This document shows, piece after piece, positions 1 to 11,160 of a DNA stretch of 64,000 nucleotides. The stretch spans positions 25,912,459 to 25,976,458 of the forward strand of contig LS997564.1 of assembly GCA_000469685.2 (NCBI GenBank), written 5' to 3'. Numbering within the stretch: the first letter of the stretch is position 1; every line of letters begins with the position of its first letter. The notes below the pieces were generated by a model. The model did no database searches. It was not told the origin of the DNA and saw nothing but the letters and a program-made list of their open reading frames with translations. The translations under genes and the position numbers were made by a program. The DNA comes from Haemonchus contortus. Taxonomy: Eukaryota > Nematoda > Chromadorea > Rhabditida > Trichostrongylidae.

Positions 1-865
1 TTTGAACCTAGTGCAGTGCATCTACCCACTGCATCTCAGACATGCTCGATGGGATATAGGTCGAGGAAACGGGGCGGCCCCTTCATTAGCCGGATATCCT
101 CTCGTGCTAAGAACTCCTCCACCTCTGCTAATCTGTGCGGCCGTGCATTGTCATCCATAACAATGAATTCAAGTCCAATTGCAGCCCTGAAGGAATGCAC
201 ATGAAGAAGGAGTATCTCGCCACAGAACGCTGACTAGTAAGGGTTCCACGCCCAAAAACCTGGAGGTTAGTACGGCTATGCAACATGATGCTCCCCCGTA
301 CCATAATACCTCGACCACAAGAGGGACCAGGTTCGACAAGTTTGTGGGTGAGATGCGTGTTTCCACCTCTCGCCATATAAGAGTGTGTCAAGAATCACTA
401 CTCTAACCGAATCTGTTCCCATCCGAAAAGAGCAGGCGGCTCCATTCCTCATCTGTCCATTCGCTATGCTCGTGGTATCACCTTGAACGGTCTCGGTGAT
501 ACGCGAAAGTTACAGGAATACAACGTGGTGGTCGTCGGGCAAACAGACCACCGCTATGCAGTCGTCATGCCACTATATGCAGTGCGCGAGACGGCTTGCT
601 TGGAGTCTTGTTAAAAGTCATTGCATTCACAGAAGCTGATTGACGTGGACCCTGTTGCAAAACATAGTGGTTATCCCTTGGTGCATTTAGACTTGATCGA
701 TCACCTCCTCTCCTTCGGGCAGCAGTTATGGCGGTTCGGAATGCTCTCCACGGGAAACAACGCTGTGAGCGATACCGTCTTTTTGAGCTACTTCCGTCAT
801 GGTTCGACCTTCTACGAGTTTCCCGATCATCCTTCCTTGTGTGAAGTCAGTTAGATGATGTACAC
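1..865 (-). pseudogene. Tc1-like (DD34E) transposase remnant, cut by window start
   Basis: Reading the minus strand gives, in order, an N-terminal helix-turn-helix piece (TQGRMIGKLVEGRTMTEVAQ, about 855-790), a catalytic-domain piece (EEWSRLLFSDGNRFG, about 470-410), a GRGIMVRGSIML stretch (about 320-280) and the MDDNARPHRLAEVEEFL block (about 180-110), followed by a degenerate PPRFLDLYPIEHV. These are the ordered landmarks of Tc1-family transposases. The frame shifts several times and stops interrupt it. In the first catalytic block the residue after LFSD is G rather than the usual E, although the D itself is kept. The 3' end and terminal repeat lie outside the window. Inactive copy; no terminal inverted repeat was found on the right side. 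Confidence 0.85.
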
Positions 866-2394
866 GGAATTACTCGCTGATTGACGAAAATTTCTTTCGT
901 TCCTAGCAACTGCCTCGACTGCCACCCATGTTTCGCGCTTTGTTTGAACTATTTTTCATAAAGGGGAGTCTAGATTCCTATGCATAACCGTTATAGGTCT
1001 GGCAATATACTCCCACACTTTCATTTATTTCCACCCAGTCACTAATGTTATTGTTTCATTATCCGTTTCGCCCCTAAGTTTAGCCACCAGCGTTGTATGT
1101 ATGATTAAGCCAGACTTACCATTAGTTACACGGCTGCTATCTGTTTCTTCTTACTCCTACCACTAAAAACAACCCAAAGTGTGGATCTAATGATAAGATA
1201 TGCAGGGTAACTGATACCTTTGAGGTGGATTTCTTCACAGTCTCCCCTAGCATCGTACCAGAGGTTTTCCTCCAGTTCTGGTTGTCAGTATAGACCTGAA
1301 GCTGGGCGATGAACGATGAAAAAGTTGAAAGTTTTAGTCATAAGTGATATGCAAAGCGAAAGAACAAGTCCATGTTTTGTTCCACTTCTTGCTCCAAAAA
1401 ATCATGTTTTACGCTAGCCCCGAGGATTTTCAGTGAGTAAGGGTTAGCGCAGATGTGAAAGGATATGGTGCAAGGTAAGTTATAGTGAAAATGATTCTAC
1501 TAATTGTGTGAGAAGTTATATTTTGAGTGAAGTAAGTGAGAATAGAATCGATAGGCGGTATCTTATGATTAGGCCTAATTACTATAGGTGTTACCAAAGA
1601 AAGTCAAGGTGTTACAGTATGGATGCTCAATTAAAATAGAGCATCATATATAATTATTCAAATTAAGTGATAGGGAAAAGAAAGGTGGGCGTAGTGCTGG
1701 CTGGCTGAATAGAAGGTCTGGCTCTCATTGGAAGCTGCAAAACACTCTTCAAGGTGGCGAGGACAAGCCTGAAGCTGTGAGACCTTTACAAGAAGCGTGT
1801 TAGTCGAAAAACAGAAAGAATTTCCCATAGGCAAATGCTGCCATTGTACTCTATGAAGGTTGAAGCCCTAGTGACGCTGTGATTGGCGAGTGATTCTGCG
1901 AAAGCCAGCTTACGTATATAGGAGGGTAGCCTCTCGAAAAACTTCCAAAAATGTTTTTTTGTAGGATAAAATCCACAAACCTAGAAGCTGTCCTATCCCG
2001 CATTGAAGAAAGGGTGCATCTCAAAGGTTGACAAGCAGTTGGTGGAGATTGCGAAGCGATTTAAATGTGATATCAGGGTCGCGACTGCCGCCACAATAAT
2101 TTGTCAAGACACCGAGAGCCTTCTTTTGTAACAGCTCAGTTTATGATTGATCAGGGTGGACATGTGGATAGGGGACCACCGCTTTTTCCAACACTGAGCA
2201 CTAAAGCGCAGAGAAGGAGGGGTCGAGAAGGGGTTTGTTAGCCCATAATCATTCTATCATAGGCCTCTGATTAATCTATATTTAACCATTTGATATTTTT
2301 TCTTGCCAGGATTCGAAGCCCACGAAAGTGAGATGATTGATGATGATGAAATGTGAACGATAGGTTTTTGAAGACATTCCGCTAGCATGCGCTT
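866..2394. other. No recognisable gene or repeat
   Basis: About 1.5 kb without a recognisable coding exon, tRNA or inverted repeat. It is AT-rich with short homopolymers. It lies between the Tc1 remnant and a MITE and may be old transposon debris. Confidence 0.5.
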
Positions 2395-2959
2395 AAAGGC
2401 ACAGTTCACGATAATTTTGGGTAATCAAGATTATGATGGGAAATATAAGAAATAGTGCGATGAAGGTGAAGAAACTGCGTGAATCGGTGTTTCCAAAGTG
2501 AAAAAAGGCGTCGAAAACCCTTTAAAAAGGGAGCTGGACAAGAATGAGACCGGAAAATGAAGAAGAGTGGAGCGTTCGGACGAGAAATACAACGTGTCTC
2601 ACTGCGTACGTGTGGGTCCTGATGCGAATAACAGACTATGGTAAGCGGAAATTCATTCACTTATAAGCATAAGTAAACAAAAAACCCTAGTAACAGCAAA
2701 AGAGCTCACCTTTCTCAGCCTTTAGCAGTAGGAAATTAAATAAGGGATTGCGGCAGCAAGAGGAATAGCAGAGGAAAAAAGAATGAGAGAAAAACATCGC
2801 CTCAACGCTTGGCGACAGCTGATTGTGTGTGGGTCCTAGAACGAAAATTTGCAATGTGTATTGCCTCGACACTCGTCTCTGACGTCTGACGTGACAACGA
2901 TCGAGAGGCGGGAGGCCATTGACGTCCCCGCCCATTGAATTATCGTGAACTGTGCCTTT
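2395..2959. mobile_element. MITE family A, complete copy
   Basis: The left end reads AAAGGCACAGTTCACGATAA and the right end is its reverse complement (TTATCGTGAACTGTGCCTTT), giving a terminal inverted repeat of about 22 bp around 565 bp of non-coding DNA. No transposase is present. Complete copies with diverged ends lie at 13834-14233 and 41785-42307, and partial ones at 31497, 59735 and 63307. The element sits just past the 3' end of the acyl-CoA dehydrogenase gene. Confidence 0.8.
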
Positions 2960-3006
2960 GATTGATCAATAGTTTTGGAGATAGTTGAAATTTAACTTAA
3001 GAAAGT

Positions 3007-3012
3007 TTTATT
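3007..3012 (-). terminator. AATAAA polyadenylation signal of the acyl-CoA dehydrogenase gene
   Basis: Canonical AATAAA on the minus strand about 50 nt past the stop codon at 3064, a normal distance for a nematode 3' UTR. Confidence 0.6.
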
Positions 3013-3063
3013 ATTATTCATATGTATAAATGAGTATGGAACGGAATGAACAATGTGTCTCAG

Positions 3064-6000
3064 CTATAATCGATGCTTTTGTGGTGCAATTCCCATATAT
3101 TTACAGATGATCGACAGCATGACTTCATCAGCACCAGCTCCGACGGAATGAAGTCGAAGATCGCGGTGCATTCGACAGACAGGGTTGTCCCATGTAAAGC
3201 CATTACCACCCCAGAACTGAAAATATGGACTACCCAGCCACAAGTAACAAGTCAGTGCTATTTTCTCCTGTGTAGAAATGTGGACCTTTCGACGCACCTG
3301 AAGGCAGCTATCCGTGACCACCCGAGCCAATCGCCCAGCCTTTAGCTTTGTCATGGAGGCTAGTAAAGTGACGTCATCGCCATTAAGCCTTGACAGTACC
3401 GCCCTGAAAGTGGAAAGTATCAAAGCATAAAAATTGACGAACGCTAAGCTTTATCGAATATTTCCGGGTTGCGCCAATGTGCTATTGGTGTCGTAGCTGT
3501 TTCTGAAGGGGCTCTAAAAGTTCCACAATGAGTCTTAGAATCATATTTTTTTAGTAAGCCTGCATTAGTAATTTCACTGCTTCATGTTCTACAACGGCCA
3601 TTGAAGTAACAGCACGGGTCCATGTTGAAAATCTAAGGTGGAATAGTTAGCTATCATCAATCCAAAAGAGCCTGCTGTCCTGGCTTTTGGGGCTGGTAAA
3701 AGGGCTCCTAAAGAAAGCGCATCATTACTAGACTGGGTTGGATCCGATAGGAAAGAAGGGCAGGGTGCATACAGCACCTCGGATTGCTATTTCAAGTGCT
3801 AACTGTGTAGAGTTGCACATGACCACTCACCTGTAGAGTAAAGCTCGAACAGCTTCGACTTCCGATTGCAACTCGGCCAGTGTAAAGTGCACGGTCTGCA
3901 AGTGACTCATTATTTAATCTATTTTTGGGAATTTCACGTGAATTAAGTGAATAGTGGTAGGTAGTCTACAAGAGAACTTGGACACTTCAACTCGGCTATT
4001 AAGGGGAAAGATGTTTTTCTAGAATAAAACACGTGAGGGTAATTGAAAATATATCCGACTATATTTGGCGAATTCTGAGTTTGTGTAAAAGTCAGTACTG
4101 CTGCTAGAATTTACCTGCTGATCGAGGACGGTACTACCGAAAATTTTGCGCTCTGACGCATACTGTGCCGTAAGAGCAATACATCGTTGAAGGGGCTCTA
4201 GCACTGAAAAATGACAGTATCATTTCGAAACTGAAGTACTCTTCAATGGAATCACAGCTCTCACAAACTGCAGCCGCTACCAGCCGTTCGTCTTGGAATT
4301 GCAGCATCTGATAGAAGAATCCTCGACCTTCTTCGCCTATTATACAACTTGCTGGTACCTAAACAAACAGTTATAAAAAAGTGTTCGATGTGCATTGACA
4401 AGTTTTTCTTAATATCAAGTGAGTGAAAGCGAGTGAGGAGAGATCCCTAGTAAAGCTATTCCAAAAGACTTCTGAACCTAAAACTCATATAAGTGCCCTC
4501 CCAAGCAAATCTGAAGCCCTTACGGTGTTCTCACCCGGACGTTGTCGAAGAATATTTCAGCCGTGTCTGAGCAGTGCATTCCCAGTTTTTTCAGCTTAGC
4601 CGATCGATGAACTCCTGAATAGAACTTCAAGAATTATTACAATTCCTCAAAATAGCTATGTTACCTCTCATAGGTCTTTCGAAGGATTGAGTTAGCCAAC
4701 CACAGTCTACCTCATCCTTCGAAAGACCTATATTCCACTGTCAACGCCACTTCCACTCTGAATGACCATCCAAAAGACCCTCCTCCACACGTGCCATTTG
4801 CAACTCATTTGTACTGAATTAGCAGTTCGCACTTGGCTTCCTTCAGCTCTTTAGCCGCTCCTACAAGCTAATTCTGACCCTCCATATCTCCTACCGCACA
4901 AAGACTTGTAGTTTCCACACTGGAAATCGGAAGAGACGTACCCGTCTTGTAGTACAGCACTCTTCTGTGACCCTCTGAGGTAACAGTGGTGACGGATTTT
5001 ATCAATATAGAATTCAATCGCACACTCGCGGCCTCGGAACTTGTTAAGCTGCAGAAGGTACAGTAGCGCTCAAAAGTCTCCGGCCAAATGCTCTTACCCT
5101 TTTTTCGTTTATGACTTTTTTTAGTGGAGCAAATCACGCGGAATTTCGATATATTCAACTAATGCATATGTCATACTATCCAACACTACTTGACTGCGCA
5201 GCAGCAATACAAGGTGTTTGTTGCGATAGCGGATTTCGCTAAAAGCAAAGTTATAGACGCAGTTATTCGCACCTCATGTGCGTTTTTCTCATCAATTGTG
5301 TTTGACATTAGCACTCGTACACTTTAAACATGGCAGAAAGGGAAGAAATCTTATAAGACCAGTCAGTATTCCCAGTTGATTTTGAATTCAAACCCTTTGG
5401 GATATCTGGAACATGATCAGATTGCAGGCTGATAGTGGTAGATATTCACAATACACCCATCATCCATATTGAAATTTCGCATAATTACATCAAATAGGAA
5501 AGGAGTTACGATTAAAAAGTACAACCGAAGAAGCATTTGGCCGAGGACTTCCGAGCACTAATGTATGTAGCTATGGAAGGGATCATTAGACAATCATTCA
5601 AAACCTACACAGCAGAACCCTCTAGCGATCGGTACAAAAAGAAACCGTGTCAAAGCAGTAACATGGAAAAATTTGTTGCGAAAACCAGAAAAGTGCCCTA
5701 ACTCATGGAAAGATCCTAATCGGGAATGAAGATTCATGCTTAGGCAAGAGAACGGAAACACGAGATCCTGTTCATATACCTGGCTCATTCAATTTCACGC
5801 AAACAAGGCTCTTGTTCCGATGAGGAGACGGATTGTTGTTCGTGTTGACAAGGACGCACGCCCAATCAGCCTGAAATAGAAAACCATTAAAGAAGGGCCA
5901 AGTGTTCCAGCCATAAGGCAAGCGCTACATACCTGCTCTCCACTCGTTATCCACATTTTGTGTCCGTTTATGATCAAATCCGAACCACTTCGGTCAGCTC

Positions 6001-7550
6001 TTGTTCGGATAGCTGACGGAAGAAAGTAATTTTTGCGAGAGCAGAATGTGTCCGAAAGTAAACCAACCTGCTACATCGCTACCTGCTTCTGGCTCACTGA
6101 CAGCAATGCAGGAAACAAGGTCACCGGCTATGGATGGAGCAAGAAATTCCTCTCTCAGTGAATCGGAGCCGAATTCAGCCAATGCTGGTGTGGCCATATT
6201 CGTCTAAAATAACGCTGTATTCCTTTGGATGGAAGAGAGCTAGACTTACCCCACCTGCACACAAACTGCCATAGGAATCGCTGCACAGTCAATACTTCCT
6301 AGTTCTTCTGCTACGGCGATGGAATAGGAAAAATCCAGACCAAGCCCCCCAAAAGCTGCAACATTGTCCTTAGGTAGAGAGAAAGAAGACTGTACCAAAA
6401 TTACCTTCAGGCTTATTCACAGCCAAAACACCAAGATTGCCAAGTTGCTTGAATACGGTGTGTGCTGGAAATCGTCCAGCATCCTCCCATTTCTGCACAT
6501 GAGGGTTGATGGATCGTTCAATTAACTGAACAGGTTGAAGTATTAACTGTATTAAAGCATCAGTGCTAAAATCGCCCGATTCGTTTCTTTTTTGATTATA
6601 GGGAACGATTCTGAACGTTGATTTTGAACATAGGGTATCACCTTCCAACTGCCACCCTTCCTCCTGTTAATCATCGATTTCCTCGCGTGGACGCCAGTCT
6701 CCGTTCGTCCCTGTCGCGAGCCAGACTAATCAATGGAATGTCCTGCTCGAGGGACACGGGGCACAGCATTCCATTCATTCAGAGCTCAGGTTTATGTCAA
6801 AGCAGGAAGGAACGTAGGGTACTGGAAAGGTGAGCGCGAAGCAGCCGAGCTATTATGGCCCTGATGTTTTGGCAGTCTCTCCCAAGTTGTCCTACTCAAC
6901 ACGGCCCTTTCGGGAGCTCCCTCTAGTTATGGAGAGTTAATATTACCGTTTTTGACACACGTGTACCCACGGGTAGCTTGCCCGGCTCTGGCACCGTGGC
7001 GGGGTAGACTCTGATTGGCTAGTCAGGCTATCCAAGTGAAAAAAGAGACTCAAATTTTAGAGGAGGCCGTCCTCGAACGCCTTTAGGATTGCTCCCTAGT
7101 CACTCAAATGCAAGCTTTTGACAGAGTCCATGTGCGGGATACCAACCGCAGCCGTACGTTCCTACACACGGAAGCATGGGGAGACCTGCGAAGATACAAA
7201 AGATAAAAATCGAATCAACTCAGCAGAAACAGAGAGTCCATCCCCCAAATCCACCCGCGCCTTCAGGAAAGTACCAGTGACCTTAGTTTGCGATTTACTC
7301 ACCTATCCGCCACTAAGCTTAGTTTAAGCCCACGTGGCTTCGTCACGAACCAGCTGAAGATCTCTCGGCGAGAAAGAAATAGGAGAATTATGGAGCAAGG
7401 TGGAAGCACCTAACCCCTAAGGTGAAGTTTTTCATTTCAAATGCTCACTTTCCGTAATTCTCGTCTGATTTCCATGTGCTTTTCGGTGTACAGCATATGA
7501 TGTTTTGCCGGCAGAGCGCGGGTGCCGATCTTCAACGCTGCCCTCGACAT
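3064..7550 (-). CDS. Acyl-CoA dehydrogenase, mitochondrial, LCAD/IVD-type (12 exons, about 405 aa)
   Basis: Flavoenzyme that removes two hydrogens from acyl-CoA in mitochondrial fatty-acid or branched-chain oxidation, passing electrons to ETF. Exons (minus strand, phases consistent): 7550-7449, 6525-6405, 6355-6255, 6203-6068, 6012-5933, 5870-5780, 4614-4535, 4358-4265, 4203-4115, 3895-3831, 3403-3298, 3216-3064. The N-terminus (MSRAALKIGTRALPAKHH) is basic, like a mitochondrial presequence. Family signature 1, SEPEAGSD, is at residues 144-151. Signature 2 (QFWGGNGFTWDNPVCRMHRD) begins at residue 355. Glu261 in QDERL matches the helix-G catalytic base of LCAD and IVD; the MCAD-type Glu position is occupied by GAGADE. 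Length is normal for the family. Introns are 36-90 bp except intron 1 (0.9 kb) and intron 6 (1.2 kb). It looks intact. The exact chain-length specificity, and so the gene symbol, cannot be read from sequence alone. Confidence 0.93.
4670..4731. repeat. Perfect-arm inverted repeat inside intron 6 of the acyl-CoA dehydrogenase gene
   Basis: ATAGGTCTTTCGAAGGAT is followed about 20 nt later by its reverse complement ATCCTTCGAAAGACCTAT, with extension to about 21 bp per arm. It could fold as a hairpin in the pre-mRNA. It may be the remains of a small foldback or MITE end pair; no other copy was seen here. Confidence 0.7.
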
Positions 7551-7573
7551 CGTCCTCGTCGATAAGACACAGC

Positions 7574-7586
7574 CTAAAACACCTTA
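7574..7586 (-). promoter_or_regulatory. Candidate trans-splice (spliced leader) acceptor
   Basis: Reading toward the ATG at 7550 the minus strand has a T-rich GTTTTAG ending at 7574, 23 nt before the start codon. This matches the usual nematode spliced-leader acceptor in distance and form. No core promoter element was recognised upstream. Confidence 0.4.
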
Positions 7587-7933
7587 AAATCCAAACAAAT
7601 TCAAAAATACACGATCATTTCAATCGAAGAGTGAAGCAACAATGGTGGTAGTACAAAAACATGACAAAAACAAAACAAACAACACATTACGCTCGAATGC
7701 TATAATGAAGACCATGACATCATCGGAATGCTTTCAAACAGAATTTAATTGTAATTCCTTAGTTTCTAGTCTATTTTTGCTGAAACGATTGAAACTTAAA
7801 CACTAGGTTTTGATCCTAATCATGACTTGCCTCTACTTGGAATTTCAGAGCAATCACTTCATTCGATCCACAGTGAGTGCCCTTCTCCGCTCCACTGGTA
7901 AACTTGGGAGTGGGTGGGTTCCTCGGGAGGCGC
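7587..7933. other. Upstream region of the acyl-CoA dehydrogenase gene, no feature seen
   Basis: About 350 bp, AT-rich, with no coding exon or repeat that I recognise. It presumably includes the promoter of the minus-strand gene. Confidence 0.4.
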
Positions 7934-8198
7934 GCGATTCACGCGTGACCCCATTAGAGCTCTTTACGCTCGCAGCATCGCTTCGGTACCCTTATGTTGA
8001 GATGGACCAAATAAGATTTAAGATTAAGATTCGCAGTAGTCCACAGCTTCACCATAAATTAGGGTAAATCTCTTTACTATGGCAGAGGAGCCTCTTCGAG
8101 ATTAAGACTTCACTTCATAGGTCAACAATTTACTGTCAAGGGTTCAAAATACAGCTCGTCTCATCCGATGACCTCATTATATTGACGCGTGAATCGCA
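7934..8198. mobile_element. MITE family B, diverged copy
   Basis: The left end GCGATTCACGCG matches the reverse complement of the right end CGCGTGAATCGC. The interior (CAGCATCG..TTCGGTACC, TTCACCATAAATTAGGGTAAATCTCTTTACTATGGCA in part, AGGTCAACAAT) is clearly homologous to the copy at 33211-33586. The left repeat is diverged after about 13 bp. No coding content. Confidence 0.8.
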
Positions 8199-8682
8199 CC
8201 GGAGCGCACCCGTAAACTTGTGACAGCTTAGGAAGGCCTACTTGGTAAAAGTATGCTAAAAGCGTACCCTAATTGGAAACATTTTGTTTTGCCTCTAAAA
8301 AACCCGCGAGCTCTCCAAGAATAGGTCAATAGCTGGGCAGGAGGAGTGCATTAGCCAGCATGGATAAGGAATCTGACCCCTAGTCATATGCATAAGCAAC
8401 CAAACCTCCTGGCATTCAGAGGAGCCTGAACGTGGTGCTGAACTCGTGTGGGAGAGTAAAGGCTTTGACTAGTACTTCAGTTGTTCTGCGTTAGCCATTG
8501 CCTTACCCGACCACGCACCTATAGACCAGTACGATGTTAAATGAAAGTGGAATTCAGCTATACTGAGAACGGATTCAAAGAACGAAAGCCTCGAATTTTG
8601 CCCTCAGTGAGTTAGCTAGATTCGTTTTGTAAATCGAGTGAGAGCTCCTGTAGAGATAATCGAGAATCGAAATCGTGTGAAT
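8199..8682. other. No recognisable feature
   Basis: About 480 bp between a MITE and a SINE with no exon, RNA gene or repeat that I recognise. Confidence 0.4.
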
Positions 8683-8845
8683 GCTGATATGGCATATAAG
8701 CCATTAAGAAGGCGCGGGGTCTCGGTGGTGTAAGGGGTAGAACACGGTGCCCGGATAGCACAAGTGCGAGTTCAAGTCCTGTCTGAGACCGAAGTTTTGC
8801 CCATAACTAGCCAACTTTGTTAGAAATCTTTCGATTCTTCACCTT
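8683..8845 (+). mobile_element. tRNA-derived SINE (family 1)
   Basis: Positions 8718-8790 fold like a tRNA: 7-bp acceptor stem (GGTCTCG with TGAGACC), a GTGC/GCAC anticodon stem with loop CCGGATA, and a B-box-like GAGTTCAAGTCC. Residue 33 is C rather than U and related copies sit at 57141-57214 (minus) and 57393-57466 (plus). All share the leader GCCATTAAGAAGGCG and a tail resembling AAGTTTTGCCCATAAC. That pattern says SINE head, not a working tRNA gene. Confidence 0.75.
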
Positions 8846-9898
8846 CAAGAGGTGAACTTCGGCCGGCATCACTTATTCAAATCTTGCTTGACCTCGAATG
8901 TCACCTGATACCTGCTCTTCTTTACCAGCATTTCCTTGCTATTTCAGGATGTGCAAAGGTTTAATACATGGTTAAAAAGACTCGAAGGCAAATGAATCTT
9001 TCTATTGCATTTTCACAGAACACTCCATCGACTGAGGCACGAGAATCGTCCTTCAAGATTCCTCCGACTAGAAGTTCTACATGCAGTCTTACTCGCCATA
9101 AAAGCCCATGTTCAGGGATAAAAGCCTGGTTAAGGAGATCGTTCTAACGCACAAGCAAATGCGGACTTCCTGATGACTATGTCTTACAACGAGTGATCGA
9201 AATTGCTGTAGTGAACATGACGTTAATGATGAAAACTGCTGAATTAGCCCGTAAATTTTGAGAATTTCATGAAGACAACTGCCATGACAGGCACCAAGCC
9301 TCTCGAGAGGACCACTCTGTACATATATACTTCCATTATTGCACACATGGGGCTCTTCTGTCTACCTTTCTACTCCCATTTCCTATTTCCCCTACCCCCT
9401 CCCCAGCCTCCTGCAGTATAAGGATTTCAATTTCTGGGAAACTTCAACTATGAAAGTCAGTGGCCCTACGCACCACAAGTGTACAAACGGTTTAAATGTT
9501 CTGGGTCCCTGAGAGCTTCACCAAAGCGTAAATAAAGCCATGCAATGGGTTTTACCCTGATCTTGTTTATCTAAAGTGACATTGAATGAAATGGGATGTG
9601 ATTCATTTCACTATTAATTTTATACTCCCGACTTATACTTCTTTCAATCCTTCAGGGAGTAACGGCTTAAAAGGTTGAAGCTCTGAAACCAACAAAAAAG
9701 ACGTGGAACAAGTAACAAACTTTTGTTTCGAATAGCAAAGGTAAACTGCTCAAAGAGTTCAGCTTAGTCTTGAGTACGGGGAAAAGAGGAGGGTATGAAC
9801 TGGAAGGATCACATCAAATTCGCAGATGTGAGGGATAAGACCATTCATGTGTACGTTTATGTACTTCGTCGTAAGTGTTAAGAGCAGTTGAATAGCTT
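8846..9898. other. No recognisable feature
   Basis: About 1 kb with only short open frames and no exon of a recognised gene, RNA gene or repeat. Confidence 0.4.
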
Positions 9899-9992
9899 CC
9901 AAATAAATAATATAAGTAATAAACATTTGAATAAGAATAATAATTAATGTAATATAATATATAATGCAATAATCAATAATATAGTATTCGAA
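9899..9992. repeat. AT-rich low-complexity tract
   Basis: Nearly pure A/T composed of AATAAT, TAATAT and related short words. Confidence 0.8.
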
Positions 9993-10025
9993 TAGGAAAT
10001 GTCACATGATATCTTCCTACACGAA

Positions 10026-10083
10026 TGAACTTCCATGCCTAGGTTAATCGGTACATACAAATTAACCTAGGCTTGGAAGTTCA
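10026..10083. repeat. Inverted repeat, 23-bp arms
   Basis: TGAACTTCCATGCCTAGG is followed after a 12-nt spacer by CCTAGGCTTGGAAGTTCA. The arms (10026-10048 and 10061-10083) differ at about one position. It may be a terminal pair of a tiny MITE or a stable hairpin. Confidence 0.75.
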
Positions 10084-11039
10084 TAGTTCAGCGATTGATG
10101 GGATTGAAGCAAACCTCAAAAAGCTCTACATTCTCGGAGCTAGTCATTGTAATGCCCAAAACGCTCCTACCATTCGAATGGAAGTCAAATGTCCCTCCGC
10201 ATTCCAAGAGGGATAAACCTCGAGAAACTCTATTATATGACTTACTACTTTTACAAATGTTCTAACCGTTGTCAGTTTGCTCTCATCCACTAGGTACTGT
10301 AAATAAACAAAATGGCATTAGAAGGAAAACATGAACAGATCAAACAGAAGAGTGACTCGAGCCGGTTCGGAATAGATAGTTGGTCACTACTGGCCGCTTT
10401 GAGGGTGGTTCCAGAGGAAATCATGTACGTTTACAGACAAGTTCATTAATTTGTTTGTTTACTCCTGAGACCACTGAGGATAGTCAAAAGATGGACGCTA
10501 ATGTCAATTAGTTCACAACAAGTTCCTTTGATTGCTAATTGTAATGGGAGGAAGATGGAAACTGGGCACAGAGTGGGCAACAGTAGGTTTTCAAAGGTAG
10601 GCGTATGCTTCCGACCAAACAGAGGCCCAAATCAATTCCATAGTACAGTAAACTGGTAATCACTGCCTTGAAAAGTGTATAAACTCGCAAAGGAACTTAG
10701 GAGTAGCAGAAATTCAGCAATTCCAACAACCACTATTTTACGCATCTAGAGAGAAAAAGATGTACTAGGAAAAATGTCTTATTAGGAAAAATGTCTGCAT
10801 TGTTCGGGCAGCTATCGAAATAAATGTTCCCCCTCACTTTGCTAGTGAGATATTCAGCAAGACACAGAACATGCTAAGCTTGTAAACTCGGAATCAAAAT
10901 CACCTCCTGAATTCTTGGTTCGGGAACACCAAGAGAGAGTACTACCAGCCAAGAAACTCGCTACAAAAGCTCTTTGATAAAAAGGAGCAGATTTTTCCGT
11001 CACCAATTCCTATGGAACTTAATAATTGTTGTTTTTGTT
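10084..11039. other. No recognisable feature
   Basis: About 950 bp, no exon or repeat identified on either strand. Confidence 0.4.
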
Positions 11040-11160
11040 CCTTATGAAAAATCCTGGTGGAGCTGGTGTGGTGACAAGTGACGCACTATCACACACCCAT
11101 TGGCCAGGCTTCGATTCCAAGTCCAAGCTATTCAGGACATGCCACAGGTGGTAATTAATA
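11040..11160 (+). mobile_element. SINE family 2, 5' part, degenerate
   Basis: GCTGGTGTGGTGACAAGTG, the following ACTATCACACAC and a GATTCCAAGTCC B-box-like block line up with the head of the element at 52015-52330. The downstream half is missing or diverged. Confidence 0.45.

Noticed and set aside
4868..5158. 96-codon minus-strand frame in acyl-CoA dehydrogenase intron 6
   Set aside because: Exons on both sides splice in phase and the frame has no similarity to the family or to a transposon that I recognise.
8718..8790. tRNA gene
   Set aside because: Folds well but has C at position 33, and copies with the same flanking leader and tail occur at 57 kb and 35 kb, so it is a SINE head.
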